A DNA stretch of 46,797 bases from assembly GCA_004292855.1 (NCBI GenBank), contig RDXN01000074.1:1-46797 (forward strand). The letters are read 5' to 3'. Made by a program: the position numbers and the translations under genes. Shown here piece by piece: positions 1-8,529 of the stretch. Source of the DNA: Cytophagales bacterium (GTDB lineage: Bacteria > Bacteroidota > Bacteroidia > Cytophagales > Spirosomataceae). Position 1 is the stretch's first letter. The number at the start of each line of letters is the position of its first letter. The notes under the pieces were generated by a model, which was not told where the DNA came from, did no database searches, and saw only the letters and a list, made by a program, of their open reading frames with translations.

Positions 1-65
1 TTTTTCCAAGATTTAGAGAAGTACCGCACGGAGTTAGAGTCGTTGATAACTCTTAATTTTCGCTT

Positions 66-491
66 GTGCGATTCGCAATCCTTTTCCTTTTGACTATAAC
101 TGAGGTAGGAAACACGGTTACTCCAGTGACACCTTACTATCAGGTATACATGGGTTATTCAATGTCATTTCGGCGTTGGTCAAACACATGGGGTTGGAGG
201 AGTCATAGTACTTCCAGCTATGGTTCTTATGGAAGTTGGGGAGTTAGCTCTACGGGTGGCTTTTATCTAAGCGTTGCAGATGGTTCTGTCCAGAAAGATG
301 TGCTTACCAATTTCAATTACCCATCTAGTGGCCAGAGAACAAGCTTCGACGTTATTTTTCTTTCCCGTTCTTATCCAATGCTCTATGCTAATGGATCTTG
401 GCAATATTATGCTTACCCGAACCCGCAATGGTTTTCAGGTTCGAACGTTCATGCACAATTCGTTGAAGCAACGTGTGACTTTAGTCTTTGA
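66..491 (+). CDS. Small hypothetical protein, function unknown
   Basis: A 141-residue reading frame opened by GTG, bounded upstream by an in-frame TAA at 54-56. The first residues are hydrophobic (about residues 3-11), which could be a short signal or the remnant of a longer protein whose start lies outside the window. The rest is rich in Ser, Tyr, Gly and Trp, with a YGSYGSWG stretch near residue 52, as in some secreted beta-rich proteins. I recognise no family. It ends 61 bases before the TonB receptor, with a perfect hairpin in between. It could also be a frameshifted 3' fragment of a larger gene. That it is a real gene is only moderately likely. Confidence 0.35.
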   Translation: MRFAILFLLTITEVGNTVTPVTPYYQVYMGYSMSFRRWSNTWGWRSHSTSSYGSYGSWGVSSTGGFYLSVADGSVQKDVLTNFNYPSSGQRTSFDVIFLSRSYPMLYANGSWQYYAYPNPQWFSGSNVHAQFVEATCDFSL

Positions 492-510
492 TATAGACAA
501 ACATTTTATC

Positions 511-542
511 AATGGTAACCCTATCTTATTGGGGTTACCATT
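511..542 (+). terminator. Perfect 11-bp hairpin between the small gene and the TonB receptor
   Basis: AATGGTAACCC at 511-521 is matched exactly by its reverse complement at 532-542, with a 10-base loop. No U-run follows, so it is a weak intrinsic terminator at best. Its right edge is only 10 bases from the receptor ATG at 553, so it may instead affect translation of the receptor. Confidence 0.45.
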
Positions 543-552
543 TGCTACATCT

Positions 553-2862
553 ATGCACCGCCCGTTTCTATCCCTCTTTCTTTATCTATTTGTTATTGCT
601 TGCTCGTACGGGCAGACTATTACCATATCTGGTTTTGTACAGGATAGTCTATCGGGGGAAAAACTGCCGGGGGCTGCTGTTCAGATTGACAAAGTGGCTG
701 TGTTGACCAATAACTACGGTTTTTTCAGTTTACGGATCTCAAAGATACCTTCTTCCAAATCAATTCGGGTGAGCTATCTGGGCTTTCGGTCTCAGTCGGG
801 TAGGTTACTTGTAAATGGCGATACTACCTTGACGATTCGACTGCATAAACAAGCTAACCAGTTAGAAACCGTCACTATACAGGGCGATTTCCTAAATCAT
901 CGCATCGAACCGGGCCAATACCGTATCCCGTTGTCCGTACTGAAGCAGGCGCCAGCCTTGTTGGGCGAAACTGATGTTCTAAAGTTTTTACAAACCTTGC
1001 CGGGCGTACAGGGAGGAACGGAAGGAACGGTTGGGTTTCACGTTCGCGGAGGCAGCCCCGATCAAAATCTTGTATTGCTCGATGGTATGCCCGTTTACAA
1101 TGCTTCTCATTTGTTTGGGTTTTTCTCGGTGTTCAATCCTGAAGCAATTGCCAGTGCCGATTTTTACAAAAGTGCTATTCCCGCCCGGTTCAGTGGGCGG
1201 CTCTCATCGGTTCTTGACCTGACGATGAAAGAAGGAGACAAACAGGCGCATCACGGGCGATTTGCACTAAGTCCGGTCGCCGGAAATTTTCTGCTCGAAG
1301 GCCCTATTCTGAGGAATAAGCTCTCATACATGGTTTCAGGCCGACGGACTTGGTTAGATACATTTACGAATCTGATGAGCCTGATTAACCGACGAAGCCG
1401 GGTTGGCTATCACTTTGACGATCTAAACGCAAAAGCGAATCTGGTTTTGCCGCACAATAGTCACCTGTATGCCAGTTGGTATCGAAGTAAGGATCGTTTT
1501 CAGAATATCTTCGATGATGGAAGGACGAAATCTAATTTTGGCTACAACTGGGGAAATAGCACTCTTTCACTGCGCTACACCCGTCTATTTTCTGATAAAT
1601 TATTTGGGAGCTTACAGGCTGGCTTAGTCAATTATCAATACGCCCTCAATACAAAGTCCGAAAATCAGGGCGACGTGGTTAGGTTCGATACCCGTTCAGC
1701 GATTCGGGACATTCTAATAAAATCCGATTTTGATTTCTCACCGATTCAGGCCATGCGGGTGCGGTTTGGTGGTCAACTTTCGCTGCGTCGGTTTTCGCCC
1801 GAAACCAGAGCCGTCAGCGGCAACGTAGCCATTGACGAGAATCCTTCGTCGGCCCCACCACCCACCGCAAGCCACGAAATCTCGGTGTATATGGAAAATG
1901 CGTGGGAGTTATCTGAACAGGTTTCGCTTAACCTGGGCTTAGTCGGATCCATTAATCTGGTGTTGGACAAAACCTACGCGAATCTACAGCCCCGATTAAG
2001 TCTGCAATACGCGCTTTCGGACCGAATGTCGATCAAAGCGGCCTACAACACACAGGCCCAATACCTGCACTTGTTGACCAACTCGTCGCTGGGCCTGCCT
2101 ACTGATTTGTGGGTGCCTACCAATGCGGCTATTCGCCCACAAGTGGGACAGCAAATCTCGCTGGGTGTTTATCGATCTGGCAATAGGGGCCTATCGGGGT
2201 CAATAGAAGCGTATTACAAGACGCTGGATAATGTATTGGACTACCGCGAAGGCACTAATTTGTTCCGGGAACAGGCTACCTCCTGGGTTGATCGGGTAGT
2301 TGTTGGCTCTGGGCGTTCGTATGGACTGGAGACGTATCTGAAGCAAACAATCGATAGTTGGTCCGGTTGGGTGAGTTATACACTTTCCTGGAATCAACGG
2401 GTGTTTTCCCAAATCAACCGGGGCAACTGGTTCCCCTACACCTACGACCGTCGCCATGTTTTAAACGCTGTTGTGACAAAAACTATCCGGCCACGGCAGC
2501 AACTCACGGCAAATTTTCAAGTAAATACGGGTGCCGTTGCTACCCTGCCAACCAGCCAATTTAGCCTGCCTCTCCCTGACCCTGGGGTAATCGGCTTAAC
2601 CCAAACGGATTTTCAGACGTACGCCAATCGGTTAGATGTACTGAATGATCGAAATAACTTCCGGCTTCCATCTTATCACCGCTTAGATGTTAGTTATCGG
2701 TTGGACAAACCCAAAAAACGGGGCGTTCGTACGTGGCTTTTAAGCTGTTATAACATTTACAATCGTAAAAATCCGTTTATTGTTTATGTTCAAAACGGTC
2801 AGTTAAAACAGTTTACGCTATTCACAATTATTCCTTCAGCCACCTACAGCTATGCGTTTTAA
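553..2862 (+). CDS. TonB-dependent outer-membrane receptor, DUF4249-associated type
   Basis: A 769-residue outer-membrane active transporter driven by TonB. The start at 553 gives a clean signal peptide (about residues 1-20, ending ACSYGQ); the frame stays open further upstream, but that part overlaps the previous gene. Order of parts: signal peptide; a carboxypeptidase-regulatory-like beta-sandwich (about 22-105, starting ITISGFVQD and containing NNYGFFSLRI); a plug domain with LPGVQGG, FHVRGGSPDQN and LVLLDGMPVYN; then a 22-strand type barrel ending in an aromatic residue (YSYAF). Its last codons overlap the DUF4249 gene by 11 bases, a pairing typical of Bacteroidota. The substrate cannot be read from the sequence. 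It is shorter than SusC proteins and is not followed by a SusD gene. Confidence 0.9.
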   Translation: MHRPFLSLFLYLFVIACSYGQTITISGFVQDSLSGEKLPGAAVQIDKVAVLTNNYGFFSLRISKIPSSKSIRVSYLGFRSQSGRLLVNGDTTLTIRLHKQANQLETVTIQGDFLNHRIEPGQYRIPLSVLKQAPALLGETDVLKFLQTLPGVQGGTEGTVGFHVRGGSPDQNLVLLDGMPVYNASHLFGFFSVFNPEAIASADFYKSAIPARFSGRLSSVLDLTMKEGDKQAHHGRFALSPVAGNFLLEGPILRNKLSYMVSGRRTWLDTFTNLMSLINRRSRVGYHFDDLNAKANLVLPHNSHLYASWYRSKDRFQNIFDDGRTKSNFGYNWGNSTLSLRYTRLFSDKLFGSLQAGLVNYQYALNTKSENQGDVVRFDTRSAIRDILIKSDFDFSPIQAMRVRFGGQLSLRRFSPETRAVSGNVAIDENPSSAPPPTASHEISVYMENAWELSEQVSLNLGLVGSINLVLDKTYANLQPRLSLQYALSDRMSIKAAYNTQAQYLHLLTNSSLGLPTDLWVPTNAAIRPQVGQQISLGVYRSGNRGLSGSIEAYYKTLDNVLDYREGTNLFREQATSWVDRVVVGSGRSYGLETYLKQTIDSWSGWVSYTLSWNQRVFSQINRGNWFPYTYDRRHVLNAVVTKTIRPRQQLTANFQVNTGAVATLPTSQFSLPLPDPGVIGLTQTDFQTYANRLDVLNDRNNFRLPSYHRLDVSYRLDKPKKRGVRTWLLSCYNIYNRKNPFIVYVQNGQLKQFTLFTIIPSATYSYAF

Positions 2863-3784
2863 ACAGTTTATCGGATTGGGATTTATTGTGTTCGCATGGG
2901 GGTGTACCAAAACGATTGATTTGGCACTACCGGACTATATCAAAGAACCGGTCGTTACGGCCTTACTGAACCCGGATAGCCTGATTCGGGTGCAATTGTC
3001 CTATAGTTTTCCAGCTAATTCGGTACAGACCATTCCAGAGCCAATTCAGAAAGCCCGTGTAACGTTGTCCGAAGATGGCAACCTGCTACCGCCCCTAACC
3101 GAAGGCAAGGCGGGCCAATACGCGCTCAACCGCAAACCCCAACCGGGCAGTGTTTATTCGCTGACGGTTCTGACTCCCATCGGCAAAACCCTGCTGGCTA
3201 CGGACCGAATCCCCGTTCGACCTACCTTGTCGGCGCAACTGAGTGACCCCAACCCGGCCAACTCGAATAGTAACCCCGACATTCTGCTAACTTTACGTCC
3301 GTACGAAAATACGTCTTCTGTGCAGTGGCTTTCGGTCTATATGCGCGTTCTGACCGGGCCGCAAAATTTGCCGGAAACCAACACCCAGGGTATTCAAAGC
3401 AACAGCTTACTGTTCGATGATTTTAACAGCAATTTATCGGGCAAAAACTACAAGCGTACGTATTGGCCTTATACCCGAATAAAACCAACTGTCTTTGAAA
3501 GTTTAGAAAACCCCATACTTACCTTCAACACAGGTAATTCAATTCAGCGCGTCGATACACCGGGCGAGTTCTACCAGCTAACTATCTGGACCGGCAGCAA
3601 CGCCTTCGACAACTATCTGCGCTCCGTTGTCATTGCCTACCAAAACCGAATTTCTGACGATGGAGATATTAGTGAAAATCCTTTTGTGCAGCCTTCGCCA
3701 ATCGTCAGCAACGTGACGAACGGAAAAGGCGTTTTCGCCGGTTATACCACACAGGTAATTCTGTTGAAAGAAGGCAAGAAATAG
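2852..3784 (+). CDS. DUF4249 family lipoprotein, partner of the TonB receptor
   Basis: A 310-residue predicted lipoprotein. The N-terminus has a hydrophobic stretch followed by FAWGC, a lipobox-like site with the cysteine near residue 18, so the mature protein should sit in a membrane facing the periplasm or cell surface. The body begins KTIDLALPDYIKEPVVTALLNPD, the usual DUF4249 opening, followed by beta-rich sequence. The gene overlaps the receptor by 11 bases and is surely co-expressed with it. By analogy with other receptor/lipoprotein pairs it may help capture the ligand, but DUF4249 function is not established. Confidence 0.85.
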   Translation: MRFKQFIGLGFIVFAWGCTKTIDLALPDYIKEPVVTALLNPDSLIRVQLSYSFPANSVQTIPEPIQKARVTLSEDGNLLPPLTEGKAGQYALNRKPQPGSVYSLTVLTPIGKTLLATDRIPVRPTLSAQLSDPNPANSNSNPDILLTLRPYENTSSVQWLSVYMRVLTGPQNLPETNTQGIQSNSLLFDDFNSNLSGKNYKRTYWPYTRIKPTVFESLENPILTFNTGNSIQRVDTPGEFYQLTIWTGSNAFDNYLRSVVIAYQNRISDDGDISENPFVQPSPIVSNVTNGKGVFAGYTTQVILLKEGKK

Positions 3785-3825
3785 GCCGATTGGTGGGGGC
3801 ACTTTTTTTGTGCTAAACTTGCGGC

Positions 3826-4887
3826 ATGTCGCCCGACCAACTCATTACCCGGATTGCCTCGCTGCAAACCGAACATCACTCGGCGTTTAGCCCCGGTTTG
3901 TTTCCGTCGTACCGGGTGCAACCGCAGTGGCTGGGCTACCGGCGGCCCGACAATAATGTGTTTCTGACTGCCTGCACGGTGTTTATGCTGAACCAAATCT
4001 GCGATAGGGTAGGGGTCGACGCGCAAGCGCAAATCGACCGGATAACCAGTTGGGCAGCAGCCTCGTACCCGTTGTTTCGGAATAAAGACGGCCTCCAAAC
4101 CTATAATTTCTGGCCCACGCGCCCCTCCCGCCATTTCCCAAACGGCCACCTGTTGCATCGGTTCGACCATTTCCGAATTCCCGACGATATCGACGATACG
4201 GCATTGGTGTTGCTGACCGCACCACCTCCGCCCGAAACCCTGTTCTGGCTCAAAAACAAACTGGCCCAGCACGCCAACGGCACGCGCCTGCGCATTCGCA
4301 ACACCTTCGCCGACTACCGCGACCTTCGGGCCTACTCGACCTGGTTTGGCAAAAACATGCCGATTGATTTCGACGCCTGCGCCCTGAGCAATATGCTGTA
4401 TCTGATTCATCAATACGAGTTGCCCCGCAATGAACACGACAGCGACAGCCTTGCCCTGCTGGCCGACCTCGTCCGAACGGGCCAGTATATGCGTGAGCCG
4501 TTTCGGTGCTCGCCCCACTACGCCCGAACGCCCCTGATTCTGTACCACCTTGTCCGGCTGTTGGCCCGTTTCCGCCCGCCCGAACTCATGACCGTGGAGG
4601 CCCAACTCCTGACCGATGCCCGCGCCCAACTCGCCCGCGCTACCCACCCGATGGACCGGCTGATCCTGTCGACAACCCTGCTGCGACTGGGCGACAGTCC
4701 GCCCCCGGTTGAGTTGTTGGGCATTGAGAGGACCTTTGATACGTTTCATTTTTTTGTGGCGGGGATGCTCACGGCCTTCGAGCATCCGGTGCTGAACCGG
4801 CTGGCAAAATGGCCGTTTGTGCAGATGCGCTGGACCTGCGAAGCTCATTGTTGGGCGTTGGTGGCTGAGTATTGCGTGTATAGGTAG
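3826..4887 (+). CDS. Predicted alpha/alpha-toroid protein of unknown function with a DDIDD motif
   Basis: 353 residues, mostly helical, with no signal peptide or membrane span, so probably cytoplasmic. Residues 120-124 read DDIDD followed by TALVLL. Together with helical repeats and conserved aromatics (YNFWP near 93, WTCEAHCW near the C-terminus) this recalls prenyltransferase/terpene-cyclase-like alpha-toroid folds. I cannot name the family and do not claim cyclase activity. It starts 41 bases after the DUF4249 stop and is followed by an AraC regulator, and appears to be a stand-alone gene. Confidence 0.6.
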   Translation: MSPDQLITRIASLQTEHHSAFSPGLFPSYRVQPQWLGYRRPDNNVFLTACTVFMLNQICDRVGVDAQAQIDRITSWAAASYPLFRNKDGLQTYNFWPTRPSRHFPNGHLLHRFDHFRIPDDIDDTALVLLTAPPPPETLFWLKNKLAQHANGTRLRIRNTFADYRDLRAYSTWFGKNMPIDFDACALSNMLYLIHQYELPRNEHDSDSLALLADLVRTGQYMREPFRCSPHYARTPLILYHLVRLLARFRPPELMTVEAQLLTDARAQLARATHPMDRLILSTTLLRLGDSPPPVELLGIERTFDTFHFFVAGMLTAFEHPVLNRLAKWPFVQMRWTCEAHCWALVAEYCVYR

Positions 4888-4944
4888 CGTTATCGGTCTC
4901 AAATCGTTATTTTTACACAACACGTTCCTAGCTTATTCCACTCT

Positions 4945-5991
4945 GTGAATGTTTACCTGGACCTGAGCAACCTGTTCAATCTCTTCTGCATTGCGCAGGG
5001 ATTCACAACGGCTGCCTTGCTGTTTTACCGGACCGACTCGCCCGCTAATCGGTGGTTGGCGTGGCTTATGGTTGGTCTCACGCTTCAAGTGGTCGATTAT
5101 TTCCTGACCCGGTCGGGGGTGTACTGGAATCATAAGTGGCTCTATTTCTTTCCCTTATTTTATTCGTGGAGTTTTGGGCCATTGCTCTATGCCTACGTGC
5201 GGGCGCGGGCAGGGCAGGCTGTTTCGCTCCCAAAAGGGTGGCTTGTGCCCGTGCTGATTCAGGGGTTATTCTACCTGATTCTAACCTTTCAGCCATTTGA
5301 CAATAAGGCCTGGTTCTGGCTCAATGTCCACAAGCCATTTACCCGGTACGTAGACTATTACGTGGCCTGCGGCCTGATTCTATACGCCATTTACCGAAGC
5401 CGCCCGCTGGCTACCGACCGCCCGTTGCGGTTGTTGCTCAACGGTTTGGGCGTTTTCTATGTCATTGCCGCCATTGAGCCTCTCGTCAATGATGCCTATT
5501 TGCCCGACAATTGGCCCAAGTTCTACCTGACTCATCAGATTTTGCCTTTGTTCGTTTATGCGCTGGCTCTGATTGGGTTGGTTTATGGCTGGCTTGTGAA
5601 ACCCGAACGACCAACCGCGCCCATAACCCCACCACCGCCCGTTACGCCCGACCAACGTGAGCAGGTTTTACGGGCCATTCAGCAACAGGAACTCTACAAA
5701 GACCCCGAACTCACGCTGACGTCGCTGGCCAAACATCTCGGCGAGTCGCCCAATGTGGTGTCGCGTATCATCAACACCGGGTTCAATCAGTCGTTCAACG
5801 AGTTCATCAACGCCTACCGGATTGAGGAAGTGAAACGGCGCATGGCCGCAGGCGACGCCGACCGGCTCACCGTGCTGGCCCTCGCCCTCGACGCGGGCTT
5901 TGCCTCGAAGGCCACCTTCAACCGCGTGTTCAAAGAGCAAACCGGCCACACGCCGAAGGAATATCTGGGGACACTGGATGGCGGGCGGTAG
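4945..5991 (+). CDS. AraC-family transcriptional regulator with membrane-embedded N-terminal half
   Basis: 348 residues, GTG start. The first ~220 residues hold about six or seven hydrophobic segments (for example LFNLFCIAQGFTTAALLFY and PLFVYALALIGLVYGWLV), so the sensor half lies in the inner membrane. A Pro-rich linker (about 221-232) leads to a C-terminal AraC/XylS double helix-turn-helix (about 235-345), with FNQSFNEFINAYRIEEVKRR and the second helix pair ending FKEQTGHTPKEYL. Membrane AraC proteins of this shape are common in Bacteroidota. Neither ligand nor target is evident. The downstream hydrolase has its own promoter. Confidence 0.85.
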   Translation: MNVYLDLSNLFNLFCIAQGFTTAALLFYRTDSPANRWLAWLMVGLTLQVVDYFLTRSGVYWNHKWLYFFPLFYSWSFGPLLYAYVRARAGQAVSLPKGWLVPVLIQGLFYLILTFQPFDNKAWFWLNVHKPFTRYVDYYVACGLILYAIYRSRPLATDRPLRLLLNGLGVFYVIAAIEPLVNDAYLPDNWPKFYLTHQILPLFVYALALIGLVYGWLVKPERPTAPITPPPPVTPDQREQVLRAIQQQELYKDPELTLTSLAKHLGESPNVVSRIINTGFNQSFNEFINAYRIEEVKRRMAAGDADRLTVLALALDAGFASKATFNRVFKEQTGHTPKEYLGTLDGGR

Positions 5992-6032
5992 ACGTTGGAG
6001 CGGGTAGATGTTGGATGTATCGAGTAGCTCTA

Positions 6033-6134
6033 CCCCACCCCAACCCCTCCCCGGTAGGGAGACGGTCGGCCGCTGCCGGGCTTTGACTTGAGCATTTTTT
6101 AGCCCCTCCCTACCGGGGAGGGGTTGGGGTGGGG
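6033..6134. repeat. REP/REPIN-like palindromic element, copy 1 (CCCCACCCC family)
   Basis: The left arm starts CCCCACCCCAACCCCTCCCC and its inverted copy ends at 6134 as GGGGAGGGGTTGGGGTGGGG. Each arm contains its own smaller hairpin (CCCCTCCC / GGGAGGGG type), the architecture of paired REP sequences. A near-identical element lies at 17292-17381, and relatives with altered stems at 18297-18444 and 26203-26344. Confidence 0.75.
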
Positions 6135-6168
6135 TGTAAAATTTGGTCCCAAATCACACATTGAGACG

Positions 6169-6197
6169 ATTGAGACGTAATTGACCCCACATCTTTG
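6169..6197 (+). promoter_or_regulatory. Predicted Bacteroidota-type promoter of the serine hydrolase gene
   Basis: ATTG at 6169-6172, a 17-base spacer, then CATCTTTG at 6190-6197, one mismatch from TAnnTTTG. The gene starts 23 bases further on. Based only on consensus match and position. Confidence 0.4.
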
Positions 6198-6220
6198 GTA
6201 AAAAAACGCACTTCCCGACC

Positions 6221-8050
6221 ATGCTTATCCGCTTCATCCAACCTCTGCTGATCCTGTGTCTCACAACCCTGCTGGCACAAACTCTTCCGGCCCAGCCGCC
6301 CAAAAAACTGGCCGCCCGTATTGCCGCTGTCGAAAATGGCCTTATCCCGTACGTGCCTGTTGCCGACATGAAAGGCTGGAGCCTTACCGACCGGATGCGT
6401 GCATACAAGGTTCCCGGTGTGAGTGTGGCCGTGATTCGTGACTACAAAATCGACTGGGTAAAATCGTGGGGGCTGGCCGACACCACCACCCGCAAACCCG
6501 TAACGACCGAAACCCTGTTCTCGGCGGGGTCGATCTCAAAATTGGTGGCGGCTGTGGCGGCTCTTAAACTCGTTGAACAAGGCAAGCTATCGCTCGATGC
6601 GCCCATTAATACTTATCTCAAATCGTGGCAACTGGCCGAAAACGACCAAACCCGCCGTACGCCCGTTACGCTCCGAATGCTCCTGAGCCACCGGGGTGGC
6701 ACGAGCCAATCGGCCTATTTTGGGTTTACGCCCGACGTAAACCCGCTGCCCTCGGTGCCCGATATTCTGGCCGGAAAACCCGGCACAGACAGCCGTCGGG
6801 TGGGTGTTGTGGGCGAGCCGGGTAAAGGATTTAATTACTCAGGTGGGGGGTATCTGGTGGCGCAGATGGCTATGATGGACGTGACGGGCAACGACTTCGC
6901 CACCCTCACCGATGAGTTGATTTTTCGCCCGCTGGGCATGGCGAGTGCCTCCTTCGCGCAACCCCTGCCGCCCGCGTTGCAGGCCAGGCTGGCGTGGGCC
7001 TACTCGCCCAACGGCTGGTTCAAGGGCATGCCCTACGTGTACCCGCAACAAGCTGCGGCTGGTCTCCTCTGCACCCCCACCGACCTCGCCAAGCTGTTTA
7101 TCGATCTCCAGAACAGCTATCGTGGCACGGGTAAATTATTGAGTCAGGCGTCGATGCGGGCCATGGTAACCCCGCTGGCGCAGGTATCGGATGGGTTCGT
7201 ACATGAGCAGATTGGCCTGGGTGCGTTTTTGCTTCAACAAAAAGGGAACACCACCGAAGAGGGTCGTTACTTTGAGCATACCGGCTCTAACGCGGGCTAC
7301 ATCGCCTACGCCATAGGGAGTGTGGTGGGTGGCAACGGCATGGTGGTGATGATGAACGATAACGCCGGAGCCACCGAACTCGGCAAGGAAATTCGCCGGG
7401 CGGTGGCGCAGGTCTACAACTGGCCGGGTTTTCTGCCCAAACCCCTCGTTACCAAACCCCTGCCCGACTCGCTGCTCAACGCCTATGTGGGCCGTTACCA
7501 ACGCGGCCCCGACGAGGTTGTGAGCATCCGGCGCGACGGCAACCGCCTGATTGAGAAGATTAACAATGGGGGTGAGATCGTTTGCGTGCCGGTTGCCCCC
7601 GACACCATCGCCCTGACAGACTACACCGCGAAGGCGTATTTCAGTCGAGGCAAATCGGGAAAAATTGACTCGTTACGCCTGGAGTGGGACAAAAAACCCT
7701 GGCCCCGCATGCCCAACGACGTGTTTCTGCCCAACGAACTCATCCGCATGGGCCGCATCGCCGAGGCCGTGGAAGGCTACCGGGCCATGAACCTGAACGT
7801 GTCGCAACTTACCTACATGGCCTACGACTTCGCCACCTCGCGCCCCAACAACCTGCCCGCAGCCGAGGGCATCTTGAAACTGGCTAAAGAACAATTCCCC
7901 AAAGAGGGCATCGTGTATGCCCGCCTGGGCGACCTCTACACGCTCAAAAACGACAACGTTCGCGCGGTCGAAGCCTTCCGGCAGGCCGTCGAACTCGATC
8001 CGTTCGACAGCTACAGCAAGGAAAAACTGAAAGCGTTAGCGACAAAGTGA
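6221..8050 (+). CDS. Serine hydrolase, class C beta-lactamase/esterase family, with C-terminal TPR
   Basis: 609 residues. A signal peptide (about 1-24, LTTLLAQTLPAQ) sends it to the periplasm. The beta-lactamase-fold domain covers about 40-410. It has the SxxK nucleophile motif as SISK (S104, K107), a YSG triplet near residue 208 in place of the usual YxN, and a HTGSNAGY motif near 350 as the KTG-equivalent. The following ~100 residues form a beta-rich domain typical of family members, and the last ~90 residues include a TPR (YARLGDLYTLKNDNVRAVEAF). Such proteins are usually D-amino-acid peptidases, esterases or unassigned. Antibiotic hydrolysis should not be assumed. Confidence 0.85.
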   Translation: MLIRFIQPLLILCLTTLLAQTLPAQPPKKLAARIAAVENGLIPYVPVADMKGWSLTDRMRAYKVPGVSVAVIRDYKIDWVKSWGLADTTTRKPVTTETLFSAGSISKLVAAVAALKLVEQGKLSLDAPINTYLKSWQLAENDQTRRTPVTLRMLLSHRGGTSQSAYFGFTPDVNPLPSVPDILAGKPGTDSRRVGVVGEPGKGFNYSGGGYLVAQMAMMDVTGNDFATLTDELIFRPLGMASASFAQPLPPALQARLAWAYSPNGWFKGMPYVYPQQAAAGLLCTPTDLAKLFIDLQNSYRGTGKLLSQASMRAMVTPLAQVSDGFVHEQIGLGAFLLQQKGNTTEEGRYFEHTGSNAGYIAYAIGSVVGGNGMVVMMNDNAGATELGKEIRRAVAQVYNWPGFLPKPLVTKPLPDSLLNAYVGRYQRGPDEVVSIRRDGNRLIEKINNGGEIVCVPVAPDTIALTDYTAKAYFSRGKSGKIDSLRLEWDKKPWPRMPNDVFLPNELIRMGRIAEAVEGYRAMNLNVSQLTYMAYDFATSRPNNLPAAEGILKLAKEQFPKEGIVYARLGDLYTLKNDNVRAVEAFRQAVELDPFDSYSKEKLKALATK

Positions 8051-8076
8051 AGGTTCGTTTAGCGGTTTTTGTCCCC

Positions 8077-8105
8077 ATTGTGGTAGTTTTGAGGCCGTAC
8101 GTTTG
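8077..8105 (+). promoter_or_regulatory. Predicted Bacteroidota-type promoter of the DoxX-like gene
   Basis: ATTG at 8077-8080, a 17-base spacer, then TACGTTTG at 8098-8105, an exact TAnnTTTG match. The start codon is 24 bases downstream of the element. Confidence 0.55.
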
Positions 8106-8129
8106 TACAGTCACTAAACACAAACCGCC

Positions 8130-8516
8130 ATGAAAAAGACAAACATTGCCTACTGGATTACAACGGGTTTATTCGCCTTCGTTATGGTAGGGTCGGGCAT
8201 TCAGCACATTATCCAGCACCCCCAATCCGTGCAGGGTTTCACGGATTTAAGCTTGCCCACCTATCTGTTACCGTTTCTGGGCTGGGCTAAGGTGTTGGGG
8301 GCTGTTGCCCTGTTTATTCCCGGATACCCACGCGTGAAAGAGTGGGCTTATGCGGGGCTGCAATTCGATATAATCGGGGCTATATACTGCATTGCCGCTA
8401 CCGGGATACCGATCCTGATGTGGGCACCCTTGCTGGTCATTGTAGCCGTTGGGTTTGCGTCCTACTACCTACATCACAAACGTATGCGCTACACCGTTCC
8501 CCAAACCAATTTCTGA
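8130..8516 (+). CDS. DoxX-like small membrane protein
   Basis: 128 residues with four hydrophobic spans: about 7-25, 47-65, 73-92 and 96-114. The motif GWAKVLGAVALFIPGYPRVKEWAYAG matches the DoxX-like family. These inner-membrane proteins are linked to redox or sulfur metabolism in some organisms, but the role is unknown here. A promoter sits directly upstream, and the gene ends 13 bases from the convergent kinase gene. Confidence 0.8.
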   Translation: MKKTNIAYWITTGLFAFVMVGSGIQHIIQHPQSVQGFTDLSLPTYLLPFLGWAKVLGAVALFIPGYPRVKEWAYAGLQFDIIGAIYCIAATGIPILMWAPLLVIVAVGFASYYLHHKRMRYTVPQTNF

Positions 8517-8529
8517 ATTTTTGCCGGAT

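Noticed and set aside
3789-3821. Promoter-like boxes (ATTG, TAAACTTG) before the toroid-like gene
   Set aside because: Second box is only 4 bases from the ATG, which would put the transcript start inside the gene.
3742-4923. 393-codon open frame on the minus strand opposite the toroid-like gene
   Set aside because: Composition is typical of an antisense shadow in GC-rich DNA; no domain, and the plus-strand gene explains the region.
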